A stretch of 5,255 nucleotides of DNA from positions 1 through 5,255 of the forward strand of contig JAFRLP010000027.1 of assembly GCA_017431185.1 (NCBI GenBank), given 5' to 3'. This document shows positions 1 through 5,255 of the stretch, piece after piece. The notes under the pieces are model-generated. The model was not told where the DNA came from, did no database searches, and saw only the letters and a program-made list of their open reading frames with translations. A program made the position numbers and the translations under genes. Positions within the stretch are counted from its first letter, which is position 1. The number at the start of each line of letters is the position of its first letter. The DNA is from Victivallales bacterium. Lineage in GTDB: Bacteria > Verrucomicrobiota > Lentisphaeria > Oligosphaerales > Oligosphaeraceae.

Positions 1-66
1 ATCCAAGGCAAGCTGTTGACAACAATGACATTCTTGAAATAAACCCTAATTAATGCTCTTGGAACA

Positions 67-81
67 CTTGCTTTGAGCAAG
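67..81. repeat. Inverted repeat CTTGCT-TTG-AGCAAG downstream of the GH127-type gene
   Basis: A perfect 6-bp stem with a 3-base loop lies 26 bases beyond the GH127-type stop codon. It is the only hairpin I see in the 1-106 intergenic stretch and might contribute to transcript ending, but the stem is short, half A/T, and no T-run follows on the minus strand. The rest of 1-106 holds no gene; a consensus-like TTGACA at 16-21 on the plus strand has no good -10 box at the right distance. Confidence 0.25.
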
Positions 82-106
82 GGAAACAGAATAACGACCT
101 ATGATA

Positions 107-1795
107 TTAGGGTGATTTTATGACGTGAAAATCTGTGATCACCACATCGATGACAGCCTCGCATGCATCGTCCCCGGCACATGCCATCGGCATGGCCGTG
201 ACGCCATAGACATCGGACGGACTGACCAGATTCTCCTGAAAAGCCCCCCCCTTGATGCGCAGGAATTTCGCCTTTGTTTCATAAGGGAAATTCTCATTGC
301 AAGGGATGGATTCGCCAAGCAATGGGTCATAGAGCGCAAGCGTTCCCTCAATCTCCTTGAAGATTACAAAATGTCCGCGGCGCTTCACCAGAGGTGCGCA
401 CCAGACCAACAATTCCGGCCCCCAGTAAACCTGGGCATCTTCCAGCACTGTGTATTCCGCCAGCTCCACGCGCCGTCGGAATTTCATGTAAAAATGGCGC
501 TTCAGACGGAATTCCACAACATCTCCAGGGTGACAAGAGTTTATCCGCCCCTCCATTTCCGTGTTCGCCGGAAGCGTCACACGCAGCGGAATGCCATCGG
601 GGTATTCCCTACCCAGGCAAACACGTACCAGGTTTCCTCTAGGAAAATGCGTCTCGACTTCAAACGTTGGTGCGATGAGCGGAAAGATCCAATCCAGCAT
701 GATGCCATCCCGCTCTGCACGGACACTGGCCTGTGGGATGGCTGCCTGGGCATAGGCGCCATACATTGCGCAGCACCAATAGGCGGGCGACGTGGATTTA
801 CGTAGAATGTCCGCATTAACCGGCATAGACCCCCAAAGTCCACATTCCATGCGGGCATACTGCTGATAATTGAAATAGATCTCCTCGACTTTACGATGAT
901 AAATCTCATCACCCGTCAGATGCCAGAGGCGCAGCGCGCAAAGCATATAGTCAGCGGTAGAGCATTCCTCGTCACCATGATTCACGCCATAAACCTCAAG
1001 CATCCCCCCGCCTGGAAGCGATGCACAATCCTCCGCCTTCCGCAATTCCGATTGTGCGAGTTCCAGAAACTCCGTTCTTTGGGTGACTGCATATAACTCC
1101 AGCATTCCCCTGACAGTAGAAAGATGCATGTGGGAGTGGGCGGAACGCTCGAAGCGGTCGGCCCACTCTAAAATATCTTCCGCAAGGACTAGAAAACGTC
1201 GGTCTTTGGAAAGTCTGTATATTTTGACGATTCCAGAAAGCGCATGGGAAAGACAATTGAATCCATGTCCGTAGGTAACATACCGTTCCTTTTCCTGAGG
1301 AGTGAACCAGTATCGCACCTTTCTCAGGTAAAATTCACCCAGGCCGACAAGTGCTGTGACCACATCGGGAGAACCTTCGTGTTCGGCGAAGTCCGCAAGT
1401 CCCTGCAACAACCAGCCATTGCCGTACAAGGAAGCGCGATCAACCGCCTCCATCGTTTGCCCGGGACGATGGAAGCCCCCATCCTCACGCTGAAAGGACA
1501 GCACCCGCTGAACCACATGGCGAAGCCTCGGCTGAGGAATACCGCAGCGCTCGAGCATGGTCAGCGCATGTATCCAGCGACCTGGGACATCTCCGGAATA
1601 GTCCGGATAGTGAGAGAATCCTCCAGGGGCATACTCCACCGTGGCAAGAAGATAACGGTCAGAGTAAACGACCTCGTCATTGAGCCGTGCAGAAACCTCT
1701 GTCAGCACATTGGAAAGCCATCCCCGAACACAAACGTCATTCGTCTTTTTACCCATAGCACGTTTGCAAATGCCTATCATGCCCCTGTCGTTCAT
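107..1795 (-). CDS. GH127-type glycosidase (beta-L-arabinofuranosidase superfamily, DUF1680-like), cytoplasmic
   Basis: A 562-residue protein that I place in the GH127/DUF1680 superfamily, whose characterised members are retaining beta-L-arabinofuranosidases with a Zn-bound cysteine nucleophile. Seen directly: an (alpha/alpha)-barrel style helical N-terminal half (about residues 40-350) with blocks such as GDVPGRW (69-74 region), QREDGGF and YGNGWLLQGL; an E-x-C motif (E276, C278); and a Cys pair C341-C342 in WCCAMYG. In the Bifidobacterium enzyme HypBA1, Zn is held by E338, C340, C417 and C418 (nucleophile C417), so all four ligands appear conserved. E267 is the best candidate for the acid/base (E322 in HypBA1). 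Residues 360-560 are beta-rich, as in the family. HypBA1 is about 100 residues longer. There is no signal peptide, so it is probably cytosolic and acts on imported oligosaccharides. ATG at 1795 lies 15 bases after the pseudopilin stop; only a weak AGGGG (1808-1812) precedes it, and M6 is an alternative start. Family call is good; exact substrate is unknown (arabinofuranosides, or another sugar as in aceric-acid-acting GH127 members). Confidence 0.85.
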   Translation of the reverse strand: MNDRGMIGICKRAMGKKTNDVCVRGWLSNVLTEVSARLNDEVVYSDRYLLATVEYAPGGFSHYPDYSGDVPGRWIHALTMLERCGIPQPRLRHVVQRVLSFQREDGGFHRPGQTMEAVDRASLYGNGWLLQGLADFAEHEGSPDVVTALVGLGEFYLRKVRYWFTPQEKERYVTYGHGFNCLSHALSGIVKIYRLSKDRRFLVLAEDILEWADRFERSAHSHMHLSTVRGMLELYAVTQRTEFLELAQSELRKAEDCASLPGGGMLEVYGVNHGDEECSTADYMLCALRLWHLTGDEIYHRKVEEIYFNYQQYARMECGLWGSMPVNADILRKSTSPAYWCCAMYGAYAQAAIPQASVRAERDGIMLDWIFPLIAPTFEVETHFPRGNLVRVCLGREYPDGIPLRVTLPANTEMEGRINSCHPGDVVEFRLKRHFYMKFRRRVELAEYTVLEDAQVYWGPELLVWCAPLVKRRGHFVIFKEIEGTLALYDPLLGESIPCNENFPYETKAKFLRIKGGAFQENLVSPSDVYGVTAMPMACAGDDACEAVIDVVITDFHVIKSP

Positions 1796-1810
1796 CGTGT
1801 CTGCAATCCC

Positions 1811-2527
1811 CTACCAAGTGGCGTAATAGAGTTGAACCCGTTCAGCCGGAAAATCGGCGGCGCTGATGCGCGTGGTGGCCACATTGCCGCCCACAAAGAG
1901 AATGTTGGCGCAACTGAAACCATGACGGCTCCCCGACATGACATTCGTGGAACTGGCCTGGCTTCCCGTGATGCGGGGCAGAAAAGCATTGAATGCGTCC
2001 TTTCCGAAAATCATGTCAATCCGATTCAGCGCGACATAGTAGTCAATGCACATAGGTCTTTCAGTTGGACGTGCGATGTTACATGTACGCCGCCACGTAT
2101 GGTATAAAGTGTTCACCCAGTCCGTTGTCCTTGCCTCCTTCGCATTGTAGAGAGTGTCGTTCCAAGCATAACTCACCAATAAAGGCTGTGTCCAGCCATT
2201 TGGACGTGCAAAGGCAGGACAGGAGTAATAGCGATCCATGTTGTTCGTGTCAATTTTTCCATTCATGCTCTCCTGAAGACGCTCAAACCAAAGCGGCTGG
2301 CTGGGATGGCATGGACAACAGGCTGCCACCAGGTAGTCGTCGTTGTCATTCTCATACAATGCCGATGCAAACCCTATCTGCCTCTGATTGTTCACGCAGG
2401 AAATGGTACGCGCCTTTTGTCGAGCCTTGCCCAAGGCCGGCAACAACATTGATGCTAGGATGGCTATGATGGCTATGACGACAAGCAACTCGACAAGCGT
2501 AAATGTGTGTTTAGAGAAGCACTTCAT
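1811..2527 (-). CDS. Type II secretion/type IV pilus-like pseudopilin with degenerate H-X9-DG C-terminus
   Basis: A 238-residue prepilin-type protein. Seen directly: a short basic leader (residues 1-8), then F9-T-L-V-E13 followed by a long hydrophobic helix to about residue 32 (LLPAL). E13 is the Glu at mature position +5 needed for assembly in type IV pilins and pseudopilins. Cleavage would fall between T8 and F9; the usual Gly at -1 is Thr, a substitution I believe is common in Lentisphaerota copies. After the helix come an N-rich segment ([19 protein letters not shown]) and a soluble domain with several cysteines (C44, C70, C71, C73, C103, C149, C160, C206). Near the end, H202 is followed by nine residues and then V212-G213, matching H-X9-DG except that Asp is Val. 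The protein would sit in the inner membrane with its globular domain outside. ATG at 2527 is fixed by a strong upstream GGAGG. It sits between two carbohydrate enzymes and is tightly linked to the GH127-type gene. Function in the locus is unknown; surface display, secretion help or glycan binding are possibilities only. Confidence 0.9.
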   Translation of the reverse strand: MKCFSKHTFTLVELLVVIAIIAILASMLLPALGKARQKARTISCVNNQRQIGFASALYENDNDDYLVAACCPCHPSQPLWFERLQESMNGKIDTNNMDRYYSCPAFARPNGWTQPLLVSYAWNDTLYNAKEARTTDWVNTLYHTWRRTCNIARPTERPMCIDYYVALNRIDMIFGKDAFNAFLPRITGSQASSTNVMSGSRHGFSCANILFVGGNVATTRISAADFPAERVQLYYATW

Positions 2528-2535
2528 GACGAGAA

Positions 2536-2541
2536 CCTCCA
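2536..2541 (-). promoter_or_regulatory. Strong Shine-Dalgarno site of the pseudopilin gene
   Basis: On the minus strand TGGAGG lies 8 bases before the ATG at 2527. It fixes that start. It is the only strong ribosome binding site in the window: the TIM-barrel gene has none recognisable before its ATG, and the GH127-type gene has only a weak, rather distant AGGGG. Confidence 0.8.
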
Positions 2542-2558
2542 GTTTCTACAGAAAATGA

Positions 2559-2588
2559 TTTACATGCGGCTGTTGATTTCCGAATCAA
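2559..2588 (-). promoter_or_regulatory. Possible internal promoter before the pseudopilin gene
   Basis: In the 67-base gap between the TIM-barrel stop and the pseudopilin start, the minus strand reads TTGATT (2583-2588), 18 bases, then TGTAAA (2559-2564), each matching consensus at 4 of 6 positions. Initiation near 2552 would place the strong ribosome binding site in a leader of about 25 bases. This could add expression of the pseudopilin and GH127-type pair, but the match is weak and read-through from upstream explains the layout equally well. Confidence 0.2.
2573..2588. repeat. Perfect 6-bp inverted repeat with 4-base loop in the TIM-barrel/pseudopilin gap
   Basis: TTGATT and AATCAA flank four bases, starting 6 bases after the TIM-barrel stop codon. 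In the transcript it would make a short A/U-rich hairpin. No T-run follows on the minus strand, so it is not a typical intrinsic terminator; it could mark an mRNA-processing point between cistrons or be a binding site, or be chance. It overlaps the weak internal promoter candidate. Confidence 0.3.
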
Positions 2589-2594
2589 AACTCT

Positions 2595-4475
2595 CTATGG
2601 TGAAGAGGGAACGTTCAGTTTCTCGCCCTCTTTCAGGCATAGCATTCCACCAGGAGAGAAGCCAAAGAGGGGTTCCAGTCCATTCCGAAAATCCAACCAG
2701 CAATTCTGGACATATTCCCCTTGAAAGAGTTGCGTCGGCGAACGCAATTCCAGTCGCCATGGCTCATGCGGCGTTCCAGCAGGAATCTCGACCTGGATAT
2801 CAGCCAGGTGGTTCGGCGGTTTTGTCCGACCATTGGCAACGCAACGCCCGTCCGGGACGAAAAGTCTGTATTCCACAGGTCCGCCACTCAAGGTAAAACG
2901 AAAGGATAAGGCATGGCGCAACGGCAAAAGAAAAACCGATCTGTCGATGTGTTCCATGAAATAGAAGTGCGTGTAGCAATCGGGACGATAGCCAAGTGCC
3001 CCCAGGCGTCGGTTGTCAAACTGCACCTGATACCAGGGACCGACCTCGCCTCCATTGAAAATGACGCCAAGCAACCTTCGGCGATCAACAGGGTAGGTGA
3101 AATGCCGTTTTTGCCCAGAAGGGACATTCGCTGAATAGAGTTCCAGACCAGTTGTCGTATCGACGATTGCAACGCCAATGGATGTCCCAATATCCTGACA
3201 GACGTGCTTTACTTGGAAAGAGAGCGGCTGGTCAACGTCCACCAACACGTAGAAGACGTTTTCATGGCGCATCATGATTGGCTGAACTGGCAACGCCTCC
3301 GTCTGTCCGGCAAGCGGTTCCAGATGCAGCGGGCGAATGAGTTGATGATTGCATTCAGGAACCAGAGGCTTGACTTGGGTGACCTGGATAGTCTCCTTGT
3401 ATGTCGCTCCCCCTGCTAGCCGCTCTGCGGCCGCAATGTTGGCTCTTCGGAATTCGGCAAAATACTCTTCAGGACTGGCAGAGCGCGGAAAATGGTTTCC
3501 GCCCTGCAAACGCATCGCAGAAAGAGGATAGAGTGTATAGCCGACGCCATCGCGCAGTGCTCCATAACATTGCCCTGCTATACATTCCACATAATAGCTG
3601 TTCACCCACAGCCATGGCTGCGCTATGTTGCGCGTATTCTGGCTTCGAATCCAGGCGATGGCCTCGCGGGCCTGCTTGTCATAGCCATTTCCTCTATACA
3701 TGCACCAAGAATCCATGATTGCTGCTGTACTTCCATCCGCAAGATGCCTGACAAAGGGAAGATAGAGCGGCGTATCGCAGGCAGGCATCATCCCAAGAAG
3801 CAAGTAGGGATTGATCTCATGCATTTCTCGCTCAAAGGCCCTGGCCGTGAGAATCCAATCGTCCGAGACGGTCTGGACGTAGCATTCATCAAGATTCCGC
3901 TCCACCAGAATCCCATATCGTCTGACAGGCGGCGCGTCTGTCGGCAGCCCCTTTGTTGCGGCAAAGCGTTTCCAGCAATCATCGCAGTAGCACGGCAACA
4001 GCGAGCCTATCCATTCCAGGTCAAGTTTAACACTTTGTATTGATAAATCCGTCGCATACTTGGCAAGCACATAGGCACCCGCATATACACGGCGAAAAGT
4101 CGTATATTTCCTCAGGCAGATTCTGTCAGTCCTCTCGCCGACTTCATTGACAACGGACGGAAAATCCACGCCCGCTCGTATCCGAACAGGCGTAGCATAA
4201 GCATGAAACGCCAAGCCTGACTGACGCACCATGTCGCCAAGCCTGAAAAGTTCGGATATCTCTTCCTGCCCGTATTCCTGGGAAAAGATTTTAATGTCTA
4301 TTGCGTTGAACCCCGCCTCCCGCATGGGGGACAGGCATTTTCCCACGATGTCATAGTTGTTCGCCCGCTTGTCCAGCCACCAACCGGCATAGCCGGATAT
4401 GATGGGCAAATTTCCTGCAACAAGAGAAAATGCCGTCAGGATGTACGAAAGAAAGGAAAGGAATTTGAATTTCAT
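2595..4475 (-). CDS. Secreted TIM-barrel protein, putative glycoside hydrolase with GH42-like Cys cluster
   Basis: I chose ATG at 4475 (626 residues). The frame stays open upstream to a TTG at 4571, but from the ATG the protein starts with a clean signal peptide (MKFKF basic start, hydrophobic FLSYILTAFSLVAG, likely cleavage near residue 21). Eight beta-strand-like segments at about 25-33, 56-64, 88-99, 146-157, 225-233, 249-260, 285-294 and 310-319 read as a TIM barrel. Strand 4 carries D152 and E154 (VKLDLEW), followed by C162-x-C164-x-x-C167 and then F171; C120 lies 42 residues before C162. GH42 beta-galactosidases have the same order: acid/base Glu on strand 4, then CxCxxC, with a fourth Zn-binding Cys about 44 residues earlier. 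E154 is therefore the best acid/base candidate. No Glu sits in strand 7 itself; E297 just after it and D255 on strand 6 are possible partners. Residues 375-626 are beta-rich and may form accessory beta-sandwich domains. It is probably periplasmic or surface-located. The CAZy family is not certain and the substrate is unknown; a non-catalytic or unclassified TIM-barrel protein remains possible. Confidence 0.75.
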   Translation of the reverse strand: MKFKFLSFLSYILTAFSLVAGNLPIISGYAGWWLDKRANNYDIVGKCLSPMREAGFNAIDIKIFSQEYGQEEISELFRLGDMVRQSGLAFHAYATPVRIRAGVDFPSVVNEVGERTDRICLRKYTTFRRVYAGAYVLAKYATDLSIQSVKLDLEWIGSLLPCYCDDCWKRFAATKGLPTDAPPVRRYGILVERNLDECYVQTVSDDWILTARAFEREMHEINPYLLLGMMPACDTPLYLPFVRHLADGSTAAIMDSWCMYRGNGYDKQAREAIAWIRSQNTRNIAQPWLWVNSYYVECIAGQCYGALRDGVGYTLYPLSAMRLQGGNHFPRSASPEEYFAEFRRANIAAAERLAGGATYKETIQVTQVKPLVPECNHQLIRPLHLEPLAGQTEALPVQPIMMRHENVFYVLVDVDQPLSFQVKHVCQDIGTSIGVAIVDTTTGLELYSANVPSGQKRHFTYPVDRRRLLGVIFNGGEVGPWYQVQFDNRRLGALGYRPDCYTHFYFMEHIDRSVFLLPLRHALSFRFTLSGGPVEYRLFVPDGRCVANGRTKPPNHLADIQVEIPAGTPHEPWRLELRSPTQLFQGEYVQNCWLDFRNGLEPLFGFSPGGMLCLKEGEKLNVPSSP

Positions 4476-4526
4476 CGGTCTGACATTGAGAAGGCTTTTT
4501 TGAACGATGGGATAAAACTCTTTGCA

Positions 4527-4556
4527 ATGACAGGACACCTTTCTTGGACAAGTCAA
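4527..4556 (-). promoter_or_regulatory. Candidate sigma70-type promoter for the TIM-barrel gene
   Basis: Read on the minus strand, TTGACT (4551-4556) and TGTCAT (4527-4532) are separated by 18 bases. They match the -35 and -10 consensus at 5 of 6 and 4 of 6 positions. Initiation near 4520 would give a leader of about 45 bases to the ATG at 4475 and would exclude the upstream in-frame TTG, in agreement with the signal-peptide start. A second, weaker option upstream is TTGAAA (4602-4607), 16 bases, TAAATT (4580-4585). Housekeeping promoter rules in this phylum are assumed, not known to me. Confidence 0.35.
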
Positions 4557-4589
4557 TACCCTGTTTTGCAATAAAAATTAATTTATACG

Positions 4590-4608
4590 TTTCAAGAAAG
4601 ATTTCAAG
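4590..4608 (-). repeat. Direct repeat CTTGAAA-N5-CTTGAAA, candidate AraC operator
   Basis: Two identical CTTGAAA heptamers (minus strand; 4602-4608 and 4590-4596) repeat with a 12-base period just after the AraC stop codon. They end about 33 bases upstream of the candidate -35 box of the TIM-barrel promoter, with an A/T-rich block (4571-4588) in between. AraC-family proteins usually bind direct repeats upstream of the promoter they activate, so position and form fit. The repeat is short and A/T-rich, so chance is possible, and TTGAAA in one copy could instead serve as a -35 box. Confidence 0.3.
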
Positions 4609-4618
4609 CCTTTGGAAT

Positions 4619-5255
4619 TTACTCTTCCTGCCTATTACTTGATGAATCCTGCGACAAAGGCGATGGATGTTTGAAACTTCCCAGTAGTCTTCCTATACGT
4701 TTTTTATCCACTCCAGCATCCGTGTGACGCTGAAAAACACGAGGGGCGCAGCCATACCGAGCATGGAATAGACGTGTGAAATGGCATGGATTGGCAAAGC
4801 CACATCTAGTGGCAATGGTTTCGACATTGTACGCCCCCGCGCCCAGCATCGTAATTGCAAGATCCATTCTCAGACGAAGCAAATACTCATAGGGGGAAAT
4901 CTTGACAAAGTTTCGGAAATGATGACTAAAACTGCTGACAGACATCCCCGCAAAGGCCGCCATCTCCTCAATTGTCCAGGGATGTGCGCATTCCTGTTCG
5001 AGTTTGGGAAGGAGCCTGCAGATTGCATCGTGGGGACCACGCAAACGCTTATGGACATCCCCCCTTTTGGCATGCAAGGAAATCAACAGTATTATATTGA
5101 GCAAGTCCATGTGAATGCGCAGGCGTCGCCCGACTGCGTTGCCTTCCTGCAACGCAATGATGTCCTCTATCAGACGATAAACCATTGAAAAATCGTCTTC
5201 GTCCAAGTGCATGGGCATAGGGGACGGCGTGGTCAACTCGCGGTATCCCGGAATA
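4619..5255 (-). CDS. AraC-family transcriptional regulator, N-terminus cut by window edge
   Basis: The reading frame is open to the right edge, so the gene is partial; a TTG at 5236 could be read as a start, but in-frame codons continue upstream of it (IPGYRE), as expected for a truncated sensor domain. Counting from that TTG, residues 1-80 are the end of the N-terminal ligand-binding region (including a long helical stretch VYRLIEDIIALQEG and a hydrophobic DLLNIILLISLHAK). Residues about 85-172 form the double helix-turn-helix of the AraC/XylS family: first HTH WTIEEMAAFAGMSVSSFSHH followed by F110-x-x-x-x-SPYEYL, then the recognition region NVETIATRCGFANPCHFTR and the closing YGCAP-RVFQRH. 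A basic and polar tail of about 33 residues follows. It is a cytosolic DNA-binding protein, probably an activator responding to a sugar. It lies upstream of and in line with the enzyme genes, 143 bases from the TIM-barrel start, which makes that gap its likely target. The missing part should be a cupin-like sensor of roughly 70-100 residues. Confidence 0.9.
   Translation of the reverse strand, partial: IPGYRELTTPSPMPMHLDEDDFSMVYRLIEDIIALQEGNAVGRRLRIHMDLLNIILLISLHAKRGDVHKRLRGPHDAICRLLPKLEQECAHPWTIEEMAAFAGMSVSSFSHHFRNFVKISPYEYLLRLRMDLAITMLGAGAYNVETIATRCGFANPCHFTRLFHARYGCAPRVFQRHTDAGVDKKRIGRLLGSFKHPSPLSQDSSSNRQEE

Noticed and set aside
16..45. Plus-strand promoter starting with TTGACA at 16-21
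   Set aside because: No acceptable -10 box at 16-18 bases, and a transcript would run antisense into the GH127-type gene; no plus-strand gene follows.
67..81. Rho-independent terminator for the operon
   Set aside because: The stem is only 6 bp with a 3-base loop and no T-run follows on the minus strand, so I list it only as an inverted repeat.
125..805. A 226-codon open frame on the plus strand
   Set aside because: Antisense shadow of the GH127-type gene; no recognisable domain, while the minus-strand frame has conserved Zn-ligand motifs.
1244..2107. A 287-codon open frame on the plus strand across the pseudopilin/GH127-type junction
   Set aside because: It lies wholly antisense to two well-supported genes, its translation has low-complexity, family-less composition, and there is no ribosome binding site or promoter to support it.
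3492..4043. A 183-codon open frame on the plus strand
   Set aside because: Antisense shadow of the TIM-barrel gene with no recognisable domain; the minus strand has the coherent barrel pattern and signal peptide.
4476..4571. N-terminal extension of the TIM-barrel protein to a TTG start at 4571
   Set aside because: The extra 32 residues are Cys-rich and unlike a leader, would bury the signal peptide, and overlap the candidate promoter. The ATG at 4475 gives a normal signal peptide start.
5234..5236. TTG as the true start of the AraC-family gene
   Set aside because: The frame continues open through the window edge and the AraC sensor domain would be far too short; the gene is better read as truncated by the window.

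Overview
The window carries four genes, all on the minus strand, so transcription runs from high to low coordinates. In that order they are: an AraC-family regulator cut off by the right edge (4619-5255), a secreted TIM-barrel protein that looks like a glycoside hydrolase (2595-4475), a type II secretion/type IV pilus-like pseudopilin (1811-2527), and a GH127-type (beta-L-arabinofuranosidase superfamily) glycosidase without a signal peptide (107-1795). I see no RNA genes, mobile elements, CRISPR arrays or transporters.

The likely source is a member of Lentisphaerota (Victivallis-like gut bacteria) or a close PVC-superphylum relative. The basis is the pseudopilin: its N-terminus has the [20 protein letters not shown] pattern, and it ends in an H-X9-DG-like region. 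From general knowledge, Lentisphaerota genomes hold very many such proteins, scattered among glycoside hydrolases and AraC regulators. This is inference from protein style, not a database match.

The layout suggests a small carbohydrate-utilisation locus. The AraC protein would sense a sugar-derived signal. A 143-base gap (4476-4618) separates it from the TIM-barrel gene and holds a candidate promoter and a direct repeat that could be the operator. The TIM-barrel enzyme is exported. The pseudopilin follows after 67 bases behind the only strong Shine-Dalgarno sequence in the window. The GH127-type enzyme follows after only 15 bases, so it is almost certainly co-transcribed with the pseudopilin. 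A plausible division of labour is an extracytoplasmic enzyme acting on a plant or mucosal glycan, with the GH127-like enzyme trimming imported oligosaccharides in the cytoplasm. The pseudopilin's part is unexplained and is the most interesting open question.

The left-hand 106 bases are intergenic and hold a short inverted repeat but no convincing terminator.
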